DNA of 26,849 nucleotides from Methylococcales bacterium (GCA_023134955.1 JAGLUC010000123.1:1-26849), one strand, 5' to 3'; positions 8,510 through 17,090 are shown, numbered from the stretch's first letter. Program-made: numbers and translations. Notes: generated by a model from the sequence alone, not told the origin.

Positions 8510-9028
8510 ATGACAGAACAATCTGAAAATATTGAAACTGAACAAGCTGAAGAAAAAAAACTGGAAAACTTGGTTCAGTTTTTAAGTTTTACTCTAGGCA
8601 ATGAAGAATATGGGGTAGATATTCTTAGTGTTCAGGAAATAAGAAGTTGGGAGCCAGTCTCTCGAATTCCAAATGTCCCTTCCTATGAAAAAGGTGTGGT
8701 TAATTTAAGGGGGGCTATTGTTCCAATAGTTGATCTTAGAGATCGCTTTGGATTAAGTCATTTACCCTACACACCGTTGACAGTTGTCGTTGTGTTGCAA
8801 TCAGTTGCCACAGAAGGTGTCGGTAAAGTAATGGGAGTGGTCGTAGATTCAGTATCTGATGTTGTCGATGTTGATAAAAAAACCATACAAAGTGCGCCTG
8901 ATTTCGGCACTAAAGTAAGTACAGAGTTTATCAATGGCTTGGCATCAGTTAATGAAAGAATGGTCATGCTACTTGATGTTGATAAGTTGTTGAAGTTAGA
9001 AAAGCTGGAAGATGAAGATGAAAGTTAA
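8510..9028 (+). CDS. cheW: CheW coupling protein, first copy
   Basis: CheW links CheA to receptor tips in the array. The 172-residue protein has an acidic N-terminal extension (residues 1-20, rich in E) and one CheW fold containing YGVDILSVQEIRSWEP, NLRGAIVPIVDLRDRFG and the C-terminal MLLDVDKLLKLE segment. The ribosome site before the ATG at 8510 is weak, so translation may depend on coupling from cheA. It is clearly related to the second CheW in this operon (157 residues), but has a longer acidic tail (EKLEDEDES). Two CheW copies flank the receptor gene and may serve different partners. Confidence 0.95.
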   Translation: MTEQSENIETEQAEEKKLENLVQFLSFTLGNEEYGVDILSVQEIRSWEPVSRIPNVPSYEKGVVNLRGAIVPIVDLRDRFGLSHLPYTPLTVVVVLQSVATEGVGKVMGVVVDSVSDVVDVDKKTIQSAPDFGTKVSTEFINGLASVNERMVMLLDVDKLLKLEKLEDEDES

Positions 9029-9069
9029 TCAAAAAAATGTAATTACCTTAATGAGTAAGGAGACAAAAA

Positions 9070-11430
9070 ATGAAAATTAATATGCCAGTAACTGATAAAG
9101 AAATACAGATGAAACCTGGTGAGATTCTTGTTACTCGAACCAATCTAAAAGGAATTATTACCTATGTTAATGATGCTTTTGTAGAGATTAGTGGCTTTAG
9201 TAAAGAAGAACTTGTTGGGAAAAACCATAATGTAGTTAGGCACCCTGATATGCCAGCCGCAGCTTTTGAAGATTTATGGTTATGCTGTAAGAGTGGTAAA
9301 CCTTGGACTGCACCCGTTAAAAATAGAACAAAAAATGGTGATTATTATTGGGTTGAAGCCAATGTCACTCCGGTTTTTAAAAATGGTCGGGTTGACGAAT
9401 TATTATCGGTACGTTATGCCCCTGACCGTCAGCAAATTAGAGATGCTGAAGATTTGTTTCAGAAACTAAATGTAAATACAGCAACAATGCGTCCTAAGGG
9501 CTTAGCCTTGTTGTTTAAAAATATCAAAGAAATGAGCTTGAATCTAAAAGCTGTATTTGTGTTATTAGGTTTATTATTACCTGATGTATATTTTATGTAT
9601 TTGTTATTTTTAGCTGAAAATATGTCTGTTTTAGCGGGGGTTGCAATACTTACTATTTTAGCCTCATTGCTAGGCTTTAATATGCTAAGGACCATAAAAC
9701 AAACTTTGAATAATGCCATTAATGTGAGTTATCAATTAGCGTGTGGTGAATATAGGAATCCTATTGAATTGAATCGCAATGGTCAAGTAGGTGATCTCTA
9801 TCGTGCTATGTACAGTATGCAGGTGAAGTTAAATGCTGATCTGGCAGAGACCAAGCAAGTGGGAGCAGAAGCAATACGCATTAAACAGGCATTAGATAAT
9901 GTAAGTTCTGGTGTGATGGTTGCTGATAATGGATTGAATATTATTTATACCAATTCAACCGTATTAGAAACTTTTAAAAATGCAGAATCGGATATACAAA
10001 GAGAATTGCCTAATTTCAAAGCAGATGAATTATTGGGGGCTAATATAGATCAATTCCATAAAAACCCAGCTCATCAAAGAAATTTAATACCCAATCTAAA
10101 TACCACCATGAAATCGACTTTAGTGATTGGTGGTCGATATATGGACTTTATTGCCAATCCAGTTCTCAATGATGATGGAGAACGTATTGGTACAGTGGTT
10201 GAGTGGGTAGATAGAACGCATGAAGTTAAAATTGAACAGGAAATTGAAGCGATTGTTGAAGGCGTAAAAGCTGGGGAGCTAAGTAGTCGTATTGAAATGG
10301 CTGATAAAGAGGGCTTTTTTGAAAAACTCAGTGGGGGCATTAACGAGTTAACAGATATTATTGATGTTGCTTTTGCAGATGTCTCTAGTAGCATGAAGAG
10401 CATGGCAGATGGTGATTTATCTAATAAGATTGATACGGAATATCAAGGTGTTTATCTGGAATGTAAAAATAGTATTAACGACTGTATGGAGAAAATTTCT
10501 AATATTGTTTCTCAAGTTAATGACTCAGCAGGATTCATTAATAACTCTTCTCAAGAGATTGCCAGTGGTAATAACAATCTCTCACAACGAGCAGAACAAC
10601 AAGCTGCCAATTTAGAACAAACTGCATCCAGCATGGAGGAATTAACCAGTACGGTTAAGAATAATGCTGATAATGCGCAACAAGCCAATCAAGTTGCAAC
10701 ATCTGCAAGACATTTAGCTGAAAAAGGCGGTGAAGTTGTCAACTCGGCTGTATCAGCCATGGAAGAAATTAATGAAAGCAGTAATAAAATAGCAGAAATT
10801 ATTGGGGTGATTGATGAAATTGCCTTTCAAACTAATCTATTGGCATTAAATGCATCGGTTGAAGCAGCCAGAGCAGGAGAGCAGGGCAGAGGATTTTCGG
10901 TAGTAGCAACGGAAGTAAGAAATCTTGCACAACGAAGTGCGACTGCAGCTAAAGAAAGTAAAGAACTGATTCAGACTAGTGTGCAAAAAGTGAGGTCAGG
11001 TACAGAGTTTGTCAATCAAACAGGTAAATCATTAAGTGAGATAGTGATAGGTGTTAAGAAAGTTGGCGATATAGTAGCTGAAATTGCAGCGGCGAGTGCA
11101 GAGCAGTCTCAAGGTATTGAACAAGTCAATCAGGCTGTTTCACAAATGGATGAGATTACTCAGCAAAATGCGGCACTTGCTGAGCAAGCATCAGCTGCTA
11201 GTGTGTCAATGAGTGACCAGTCTAATAATATGAGTCAGTTATTGTCATTTTTTAAAGCGGATGATGGACATGTTTCTGTAGCAATTGCAGAACCAGTGGT
11301 TAAACAGGCTGCAAGAAAAAGTCAGGCAGCTACTGATAATTTAACAAAACAAAAAGCATCCGCCAAGCAACAATCCGCTAAAACTGAGTTTACTGCAGCA
11401 AATAGCGATGATGAATGGGAAGAATTCTAA
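9070..11430 (+). CDS. Aer-like PAS-containing methyl-accepting chemotaxis receptor
   Basis: This 786-residue receptor has an N-terminal PAS domain (about 15-120) with NVVRHPDMPAAAFEDLW, close to the signature of FAD-binding Aer-type PAS domains. Two hydrophobic helices (about 159-181 and 184-204) follow with almost no periplasmic loop, so sensing is intracellular. Next come a HAMP-like linker, a second PAS domain (about 270-390), another HAMP-like stretch and the signalling hairpin (about 480-730), with its tip at EIAFQTNLLALNA (583-595). The last residues, DDEWEEF, contain an xWxxF pentapeptide, the usual CheR/CheB tether. ATG 9070 follows AAGGAGA. The likely signal is redox, oxygen or energy state (inference from Aer); FAD binding cannot be proven from sequence. 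Confidence 0.93.
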   Translation: MKINMPVTDKEIQMKPGEILVTRTNLKGIITYVNDAFVEISGFSKEELVGKNHNVVRHPDMPAAAFEDLWLCCKSGKPWTAPVKNRTKNGDYYWVEANVTPVFKNGRVDELLSVRYAPDRQQIRDAEDLFQKLNVNTATMRPKGLALLFKNIKEMSLNLKAVFVLLGLLLPDVYFMYLLFLAENMSVLAGVAILTILASLLGFNMLRTIKQTLNNAINVSYQLACGEYRNPIELNRNGQVGDLYRAMYSMQVKLNADLAETKQVGAEAIRIKQALDNVSSGVMVADNGLNIIYTNSTVLETFKNAESDIQRELPNFKADELLGANIDQFHKNPAHQRNLIPNLNTTMKSTLVIGGRYMDFIANPVLNDDGERIGTVVEWVDRTHEVKIEQEIEAIVEGVKAGELSSRIEMADKEGFFEKLSGGINELTDIIDVAFADVSSSMKSMADGDLSNKIDTEYQGVYLECKNSINDCMEKISNIVSQVNDSAGFINNSSQEIASGNNNLSQRAEQQAANLEQTASSMEELTSTVKNNADNAQQANQVATSARHLAEKGGEVVNSAVSAMEEINESSNKIAEIIGVIDEIAFQTNLLALNASVEAARAGEQGRGFSVVATEVRNLAQRSATAAKESKELIQTSVQKVRSGTEFVNQTGKSLSEIVIGVKKVGDIVAEIAAASAEQSQGIEQVNQAVSQMDEITQQNAALAEQASAASVSMSDQSNNMSQLLSFFKADDGHVSVAIAEPVVKQAARKSQAATDNLTKQKASAKQQSAKTEFTAANSDDEWEEF

Positions 11431-11472
11431 ATTGGTACTCAACAATGAATGCGATGATCGGGATAAATCATT

Positions 11473-11946
11473 ATGACTAGTAAAACACACATAGAGCAGT
11501 TTCTTACATTTGAGCTTGCTGGTGAGTCTTATGGCGTTGAGATTCTGAAAGTTCAGGAAATAAGGGGTTGGGAACCTGTTCGAGAAATTCCTAATACACC
11601 TGGTTATATTAAAGGGGCATTAAATTTACGAGGCTCAATTGTCCCTATTATTGATCTACGAGATCGTTTTGGAATGGAACAAACAGAATATTCGCCTGTT
11701 ACTGTTGTTATTGTACTTTGCGTTGACAATGCAACTGGATCCCATGTGATGGGAATAGTGGCTGATGCTGTTTCTGATGTATTGGATATTAAAGTAGCTG
11801 AGATTAAAGATAGTCCTAAATTAGGCTCAAAAATTGATACACGATATATGTGTGGTATGTATGTCGGTGAGAAGCAGATGGTGATGTTACTGGATGTTGA
11901 TAAATTGTTAGATGTGGAAGAATTTGACGAGATTAGTGAACTTTAA
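11473..11946 (+). CDS. cheW: CheW coupling protein, second copy
   Basis: This is a 157-residue single-domain CheW. YGVEILKVQEIRGWEP, NLRGSIVPIIDLRDRFG and the MLLDVDKLL segment near the end align directly with the first CheW, so the pair are paralogues; this copy lacks most of the acidic N-terminal extension. Its stop codon overlaps the start of the ParA-family gene by one base (TAATG), which implies translational coupling. In other gammaproteobacterial loci a ParA-like ATPase sits next to a CheW-domain protein and both act in array placement, so this CheW could serve that branch. That assignment is inference from position. Confidence 0.95.
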   Translation: MTSKTHIEQFLTFELAGESYGVEILKVQEIRGWEPVREIPNTPGYIKGALNLRGSIVPIIDLRDRFGMEQTEYSPVTVVIVLCVDNATGSHVMGIVADAVSDVLDIKVAEIKDSPKLGSKIDTRYMCGMYVGEKQMVMLLDVDKLLDVEEFDEISEL

Positions 11947-12707
11947 TGGCTAATAGAATTGTTGCAATTATCAATCAGAAAGGTGGTGTTGGTAAAACAA
12001 CAACATCAGCCAACTTGACCCATGCACTTGCTAAGCAGGGTAAGAAAGTAACTGTTATTGATCTTGATCCACAAGGACATTTGGCAATTTCCTTTGGTGA
12101 AACCAATCAACAGATGCCTGGTATTGATGAGGTTATGCTAAACGAAACGAATATTGCCAATAACCTGGTTCAAGTCAGAGAGAACCTACAACTGATTGTG
12201 GCAGGTTCAAGATTACAAGAAATAGAACAATTATCAGAAGGTGGCGCTAAACGGGGTGATTTGTTACGTAAAGCATTACATGAAAATTTAACGGATCAGG
12301 ATTTTGTTTTTCTTGACTGTCCTCCCTCATCAGGATTGCTGGTTGCTAATGCTTTGTTTGCAGCGGATGAAATTATCATTCCTATGGCAAGTGATTTTTT
12401 AGCATTACAAGGACTGTCTTATATGATGGGAACAATTAACCAGTTTGAAAAAGCTTTAAACAAAAAATATAAATTATTTCTAGTCATGTCCAGATACTCT
12501 TCAACACGAAGAATATCAAAAGAAGTGCTTAATACGATGTTGTTACATTTCCCTGAACAAGTATTAGAAACGATGATTAGAGAAACTGCTTTATTAGCGG
12601 AGTGCCCAAGTTTTGGTAAAACAATTGTTGAGCATCGACCAGGCAGCCGCTCTGCAAGAGATTTTAGAGATTTAGCAAAGAATTTTTTGGACGGTAAGGT
12701 GATGTGA
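11946..12707 (+). CDS. ParA/MinD-family ATPase of the chemotaxis operon
   Basis: This 253-residue P-loop ATPase has the deviant Walker A motif QKGGVGKTT (signature Lys12, P-loop Lys17), the A' segment VIDLDPQGH and the Walker B-like FLDCPPSSG. These define the ParA family. There is no helix-turn-helix extension and no parB follows, so plasmid or chromosome partition is unlikely. ParA homologues inside chemotaxis operons (ParC of Vibrio, PpfA of Rhodobacter) position chemosensory arrays at poles or mid-cell, and that is the likely role. It overlaps the preceding cheW by one base, and its TGA overlaps the next ATG (TGATG), so the three genes are coupled. Confidence 0.9.
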   Translation: MANRIVAIINQKGGVGKTTTSANLTHALAKQGKKVTVIDLDPQGHLAISFGETNQQMPGIDEVMLNETNIANNLVQVRENLQLIVAGSRLQEIEQLSEGGAKRGDLLRKALHENLTDQDFVFLDCPPSSGLLVANALFAADEIIIPMASDFLALQGLSYMMGTINQFEKALNKKYKLFLVMSRYSSTRRISKEVLNTMLLHFPEQVLETMIRETALLAECPSFGKTIVEHRPGSRSARDFRDLAKNFLDGKVM

Positions 12708-13201
12708 TGACAGCAAAAGAAAAAAAAGGCCCCATAGGTTTTGACCCACTTGCATGGATGAATGAAGATCATATAGAAGTGAAACAGCCAGAAAGCCAGG
12801 CTGAAATTGCTGTTGCAACTATTAATAATGGTAGTGCCGATAATATGGACGTTAGAGAATCAAAAGTTGTTTCAGAAATTGTTTTAGATCAAGGGCAAGA
12901 GCCCGTTAATGATTCAGTTGTAATATTAGACGCTACGCTTAATATTCAAAATGTCACTGAGCTTCATCAGCGTTTTGTTAAATTATTAGATACGACTGAC
13001 AAAATTGGGATTGATGCTTCAGCGGTTGTATCAATTGATACCTCAACGCTGCAATTACTGATCGTGTTAAAACAGACTGCCAGTAAGTTACAAAAACAAG
13101 TGGAGATTGATTTTCCTTCTGAGAAGTTTATCGAAGCAGCGGGGCTGTTAGGCTTGTCAGAATTGTTAGATGTTAACCAATCTGCAGCAGGTTTTTTTTA
13201 G
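12707..13201 (+). CDS. STAS-domain protein with a basic N-terminal tail
   Basis: The 164-residue protein starts at ATG 12707, overlapping the ParA stop; a GTG three bases earlier is possible. Residues 1-65 are an unstructured-looking tail containing lysines at 4, 6 and 7 and a compact GFDPLAWM motif (11-18). Residues about 70-160 form a STAS domain with SIDTSTLQLL, in which Ser113 occupies the usual phospho-serine position after Asp111. Coupling to the ParA gene suggests they interact. Short basic N-termini often stimulate ParA-type ATPases (as in ParB/SopB), which offers a testable role. A 105-bp gap with no clear feature separates it from cheR. The function is not established. Confidence 0.75.
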   Translation: MTAKEKKGPIGFDPLAWMNEDHIEVKQPESQAEIAVATINNGSADNMDVRESKVVSEIVLDQGQEPVNDSVVILDATLNIQNVTELHQRFVKLLDTTDKIGIDASAVVSIDTSTLQLLIVLKQTASKLQKQVEIDFPSEKFIEAAGLLGLSELLDVNQSAAGFF

Positions 13202-13306
13202 TATTAGAGAGAGCTTAAAAGCAACAATCCGTCAATTTAATTCGCTATCAATACATTCGTATGAAATGAATTACTTTTATTTCTAATCTAGCTAAGAGGA
13301 TGCCGT

Positions 13307-14140
13307 GTGTCAGGAAAACAACGTGAATTTGAATATACCAGGGATGATTTTAATTTTTTACGGAAAATTTCAAATGAGTATTCTGGTATTTTAGTACCCG
13401 ACGATAAATTTGATATGTTCTACTCCAGACTGTCAAAAAGAGTAAGAATGCGTGGTTTGCCTGATTTTAAAGCGTATTGTGATTTTCTGGAAAATAATTA
13501 TGATGTTGAATTTACAGATTTTATTAATGCTATTACTACAAATTTAACCTCTTTTTTCAGAGAACAACATCATTTTGATTATCTAGAAAACACTGTTTTA
13601 CCTGATGTTTTAAAAAGAAATAGCACAACAAAAACCATCAAAGTATGGTCGGCAGGATGTTCAACAGGAGAAGAGCCTTATTCACTGGCTATGACCTTAT
13701 TGGAAAATACCCCCCCAGGATGGAATATTTCGATATTAGCAACAGACTTAGATACTAATGTCTTACAAACGGCAGCTAATGGTGTGTATACAAGTGACAA
13801 AGTTGACGGATTAGATAATGCTACCTTAAAAAGATGGTTTAAAAAAGGCAGTGGAGTTAATTCTGATAAAGTTAAGCTGAGTAAAGATTTGCAATCAATT
13901 ATTCATTTTAAACAATTGAATTTAATGAAAGAATGGCCGATTAAAAATAACTTTGACTTTATTTTTTGTAGAAATGTACTTATTTATTTTGATAAGGAAA
14001 CTAAAGAACGTTTAGCGCAACGTTACGGTAATTTATTAGCGGCTGGTTCTTATTTATTTATTGGCCACTCTGAATCACTGCATCAGCTTGATACTGACTT
14101 TAATTTGATTGGAAACACTATATATAAGAAGGTCAAATAA
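13307..14140 (+). CDS. cheR: CheR, chemoreceptor glutamate methyltransferase
   Basis: CheR methylates receptor glutamates with S-adenosylmethionine to bring about adaptation. The 277-residue protein has an N-terminal helical domain (about 1-90), containing NLTSFFRE, and a methyltransferase domain with the SAM-binding WSAGCSTGEEPYSLA motif and FIFCRNVLIYFD. The length is typical. It starts at GTG 13307 behind AAGAGGA with good spacing. The receptor in this operon ends in EWEEF, the expected tether for the CheR beta-subdomain. The 105-bp gap before the gene might hold a secondary promoter, but none is obvious. CheD begins one base after its stop codon. Confidence 0.97.
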   Translation: MSGKQREFEYTRDDFNFLRKISNEYSGILVPDDKFDMFYSRLSKRVRMRGLPDFKAYCDFLENNYDVEFTDFINAITTNLTSFFREQHHFDYLENTVLPDVLKRNSTTKTIKVWSAGCSTGEEPYSLAMTLLENTPPGWNISILATDLDTNVLQTAANGVYTSDKVDGLDNATLKRWFKKGSGVNSDKVKLSKDLQSIIHFKQLNLMKEWPIKNNFDFIFCRNVLIYFDKETKERLAQRYGNLLAAGSYLFIGHSESLHQLDTDFNLIGNTIYKKVK

Positions 14141-14141
14141 A

Positions 14142-14774
14142 ATGTCTGAACTTATTTTACCAGTACCAATAGCTGAGTTTGATAATATAAATCGCTACTG
14201 GGATAAACAAAACCTGATTTCAGCTGCTAAAATTTTGCCTGGGGAATATTATGTAACCACAGAAGATGAGTTGGTTACTACTGTTTTAGGCTCCTGTATA
14301 TCTGCTTGTATTAGAGACACCATGATGGGGATAGGGGGGATGAATCATTTTATGCTTCCAGAGACTAGTAAGCATAAGCTAAATGAAGGAGTAGAGTCCG
14401 TTGTTGGCAATGCAACCAGATATGGCAATTATGCAATGGAACATTTAATTAATATGATTTTAGCCAATGGAGGTAAGCGAAAAAATTTAGAGGTTAAATT
14501 ATTCGGTGGCGGTAAAATTATTCCAACACTGGGTGATATAGGTCAGAAAAACATTAATTTTGTTTTAGAATATATAGATACAGAAGCTCTGCGACTAGTC
14601 TCTCAGGATTTAGGTGATATTTATCCCAGAAAAGTAAATTATTATCCAAAGACAGGGAAAGTTAGAATGAAAAAAATTAAAGATTTACACAACGAAACTA
14701 TTGCAAGGCGTGAAAAAGAATATCGCATTGATATTAAGGATGTGCCTGTAGTGAGTGACATTGAACTATTTTGA
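14142..14774 (+). CDS. cheD: CheD, chemoreceptor glutamine deamidase
   Basis: CheD deamidates receptor glutamines. The ATG at 14142 (AAGG ribosome site) gives 210 residues; a longer TTG-initiated frame overlaps cheR and is rejected. The catalytic set T46, C52 (TVLGSC) and H69 (GGMNHFMLP) has exactly the spacing of the Thermotoga enzyme (T21, C27, H44). Later segments LEVKLFGGGK and INYYPKTGKV-like sequence fit the family. The C-terminus extends past the usual fold with a charged helix and ends VVSDIELF, nearly the same as the tail of the MCP-like protein two genes later (GEIELF). In some bacteria CheD also binds CheC, but no cheC is present here. Confidence 0.95.
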   Translation: MSELILPVPIAEFDNINRYWDKQNLISAAKILPGEYYVTTEDELVTTVLGSCISACIRDTMMGIGGMNHFMLPETSKHKLNEGVESVVGNATRYGNYAMEHLINMILANGGKRKNLEVKLFGGGKIIPTLGDIGQKNINFVLEYIDTEALRLVSQDLGDIYPRKVNYYPKTGKVRMKKIKDLHNETIARREKEYRIDIKDVPVVSDIELF

Positions 14775-14782
14775 GGAAGAAA

Positions 14783-15856
14783 ATGGCAGATAAAATACGA
14801 TTATTGATTATTGATGACTCTGCTTTAATTAGACAAATGTTGACACAAATTTTTAATTCCTCTAATGATATTGAAGTGATTGGTTCGGCCGTTGACCCTA
14901 TTGTAGCAAGAGAAAAAATTAAAAGATTGAATCCTGATGTACTGACTTTAGACATTGAAATGCCACGTATGGATGGCTTAACTTTTTTACGTAATTTAAT
15001 GCGTTTAAGACCTATGCCTGTGGTGATGATTTCAACACTAACTGAGAAAGGGGCAGCGGTTACTTTAGAAGCATTAGAATTAGGCGCTATCGATTTTGTA
15101 GCCAAGCCTAAGGTTGATGTGTCTAATTCGCTTAATGAATATGCCGAAGATATTATTGCTAAAGTCAGGGTGGCTGCAAAGGCGAATGTAAGAACTTTGG
15201 GTGTTAAGCCAAAGAAAATGGTTGTTAAAAAATATTCTGCAGATGCAGTTTTGCCAACAAGCTCAGCAAAAAAACATTTTAAAACAACCGATAAAATTGT
15301 TGCATTAGGGTCTTCAACAGGCGGTACAGAAGCACTTAAAGCGGTGGTTACAGGTTTGCCAAGAACAACGCCAGCCATTGTAGTTTCTCAGCATTTACCT
15401 GCTGCATTTAGTGTATCATTTGCTCAGCATGTTAATGATGCAACTGAAATGACAGCTTGTATTGCCAAACATGGACAACAAATATTATCTGGGAATATTT
15501 ATATAGCTCCAGGTGATCAACATTTACTAATTATAAGAGATGGTGCTCGTTATATTTGTCAATTAAATGATGGCCCACCAGTTAATCGACATAAACCCTC
15601 TGTTGAGGTAATGTTTCGATCGGTTGCTCAAAATGTAGGGAGTAATGCGATTGGTGTTATGCTGACAGGAATGGGGGCGGATGGTGCAAAAGCCATGAAA
15701 GAAATGAAAGATGCGGGTTCTATTAATATAGTACAGGATGAGGCATCAAGTGTGGTTTGGGGTATGCCAGGTGAAGCATTTAAGCTTGGAGCATCTGACC
15801 ATGTAGTGCCATTAGATAAGATTGCTGAACAAATTATCACTTTAGCAGCAACCTAG
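14783..15856 (+). CDS. cheB: CheB, receptor methylesterase/response regulator
   Basis: CheB removes receptor methyl groups when its receiver domain is phosphorylated by CheA. ATG 14783, after GAGGAAG, gives 357 residues; a TTG start 12 bases earlier is less likely. The receiver domain has D11-D12, phospho-acceptor D57 (LDIEMP) and a KP at 108-109. After a linker of about 40 residues, the esterase domain contains S178 (GSSTGG), H204 (SQHLP) and D300 (TGMGADG), with the same spacing as Salmonella CheB (S164, H190, D286). The gene follows CheD by eight bases and precedes the MCP-like gene by ten. Confidence 0.97.
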   Translation: MADKIRLLIIDDSALIRQMLTQIFNSSNDIEVIGSAVDPIVAREKIKRLNPDVLTLDIEMPRMDGLTFLRNLMRLRPMPVVMISTLTEKGAAVTLEALELGAIDFVAKPKVDVSNSLNEYAEDIIAKVRVAAKANVRTLGVKPKKMVVKKYSADAVLPTSSAKKHFKTTDKIVALGSSTGGTEALKAVVTGLPRTTPAIVVSQHLPAAFSVSFAQHVNDATEMTACIAKHGQQILSGNIYIAPGDQHLLIIRDGARYICQLNDGPPVNRHKPSVEVMFRSVAQNVGSNAIGVMLTGMGADGAKAMKEMKDAGSINIVQDEASSVVWGMPGEAFKLGASDHVVPLDKIAEQIITLAAT

Positions 15857-15866
15857 AGGAGGCAGT

Positions 15867-17075
15867 ATGGCATTTTTTGGAAAAAACACTTGGTTTCTTG
15901 TTGTGCCAATAGTTATAGTAATGTTATTACCATTATCCATCTCAATTGAGATACTTTATTGGCTGGTAGTGCCTTTAATGTCACTTTTTGCACTTTATTT
16001 TAATTTTCAACTGAATAAACAAAAACACCAGAATAAAAAGCAACAGATTTTATTTGATGACAATAAGCAAGCATTGAATCGTATAATTGATGATTATGGT
16101 TTAACTGTTGAATCTTGCATGAAGCAAGAAATTTTATCGTTTCAAGCTGAGTTAAAACAATTGAAAATGGTGTTTGCTGACGCTGTTGCTACCATGTCAA
16201 GGAGTTTTAATGGTTTACATGGTTTAACAGAGGGGCAATCTAAGGTTGTTCAGTCGTTAATGAATAACTTAAGTTGTGATGCCGAGGTGCAAGGTGAGTG
16301 TGTAAATTTTGCTCAGTTTACTCAGGAAACTGATAATGTTCTGCATTTCTTTATTGAGCATATTTTAGAGATTAGTAAACAAAGCATGGAAATGGTTGGG
16401 GTGATTAATGATGTAGACAAGCATATGTCTCAGGTGGAAAAGTTAGTCACTGATGTACAGGGTATTGCTGATCAGACTAATCTATTGGCATTAAATGCTG
16501 CTATTGAGGCAGCAAGAGCAGGTGAGGCGGGTAGGGGTTTTGCTGTAGTCGCTGATGAAGTGCGTACTTTGTCAAAAAATTCTGATGGATTTAGCGAGGA
16601 AATAAGGAAAGTTGTAAACAACTCAAAAAAGAATATTACCCTGGCACAAGAAATGATTGAAAAAATGGCATCCAAAGATATGAATCTTGCTATTACATCT
16701 AAATCCAATATTAATGTTATGATGGCAGACATCTCTAGTATGAATAAGTCAGTTGCTTCAAAGATTGAACAGGCTTCTATTTTGACTGATCAAATAGGTG
16801 TCAGTGTTGGTGATGCTGTTAGAGGTTTGCAATTTGAAGATATGGCAAGACAATTGGTTGAGTATTTAGAGGTGAGTACTCAGCATTTTGAAGAATTGAG
16901 TAAAGAGGTTAGAGGGGGGCTTGGTGCTTTTAAGCTTGCAAATGCTTCTGATAGAGTTGTTGAGTTGGAGTATGGGCTTGCTCGTTTAAATGCTATGAAA
17001 AAGCAATGGAGTAAAAAGGAGAAAAAGACTGTTTCTCAATCTTTAATGGATGAAGGTGAAATTGAATTATTTTAG
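15867..17075 (+). CDS. Short membrane MCP-like protein with CheZ-like motif
   Basis: This 402-residue protein has two hydrophobic segments near the N-terminus (about 9-27 and 30-47) with no sensory domain, then a long cytoplasmic helical hairpin. The tip region GIADQTNLLALNAAIEAARAGE (split around 199-220) and FAVVADEVRTLSK are typical of receptor signalling domains, and it may join the array. Near the return helix is LQFEDMARQLVEYL (321-334), in which F323, D325 and Q329 match the F-x-D-x3-Q catalytic segment of CheZ (FQDLTGQ, D143/Q147). The tail ends EGEIELF. It has no xWxxF pentapeptide. AGGAGG-type ribosome site; 15 bases before the second STAS gene. An MCP-like scaffold or a CheY-P phosphatase are both open. 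Confidence 0.75.
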   Translation: MAFFGKNTWFLVVPIVIVMLLPLSISIEILYWLVVPLMSLFALYFNFQLNKQKHQNKKQQILFDDNKQALNRIIDDYGLTVESCMKQEILSFQAELKQLKMVFADAVATMSRSFNGLHGLTEGQSKVVQSLMNNLSCDAEVQGECVNFAQFTQETDNVLHFFIEHILEISKQSMEMVGVINDVDKHMSQVEKLVTDVQGIADQTNLLALNAAIEAARAGEAGRGFAVVADEVRTLSKNSDGFSEEIRKVVNNSKKNITLAQEMIEKMASKDMNLAITSKSNINVMMADISSMNKSVASKIEQASILTDQIGVSVGDAVRGLQFEDMARQLVEYLEVSTQHFEELSKEVRGGLGAFKLANASDRVVELEYGLARLNAMKKQWSKKEKKTVSQSLMDEGEIELF

Positions 17076-17090
17076 TAATAGGAAATAAAA

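Noticed and set aside
11946..12707. Plasmid or chromosome partition system
   Set aside because: No ParB or centromere-like repeats follow, and the gene is embedded and translationally coupled in a chemotaxis operon.
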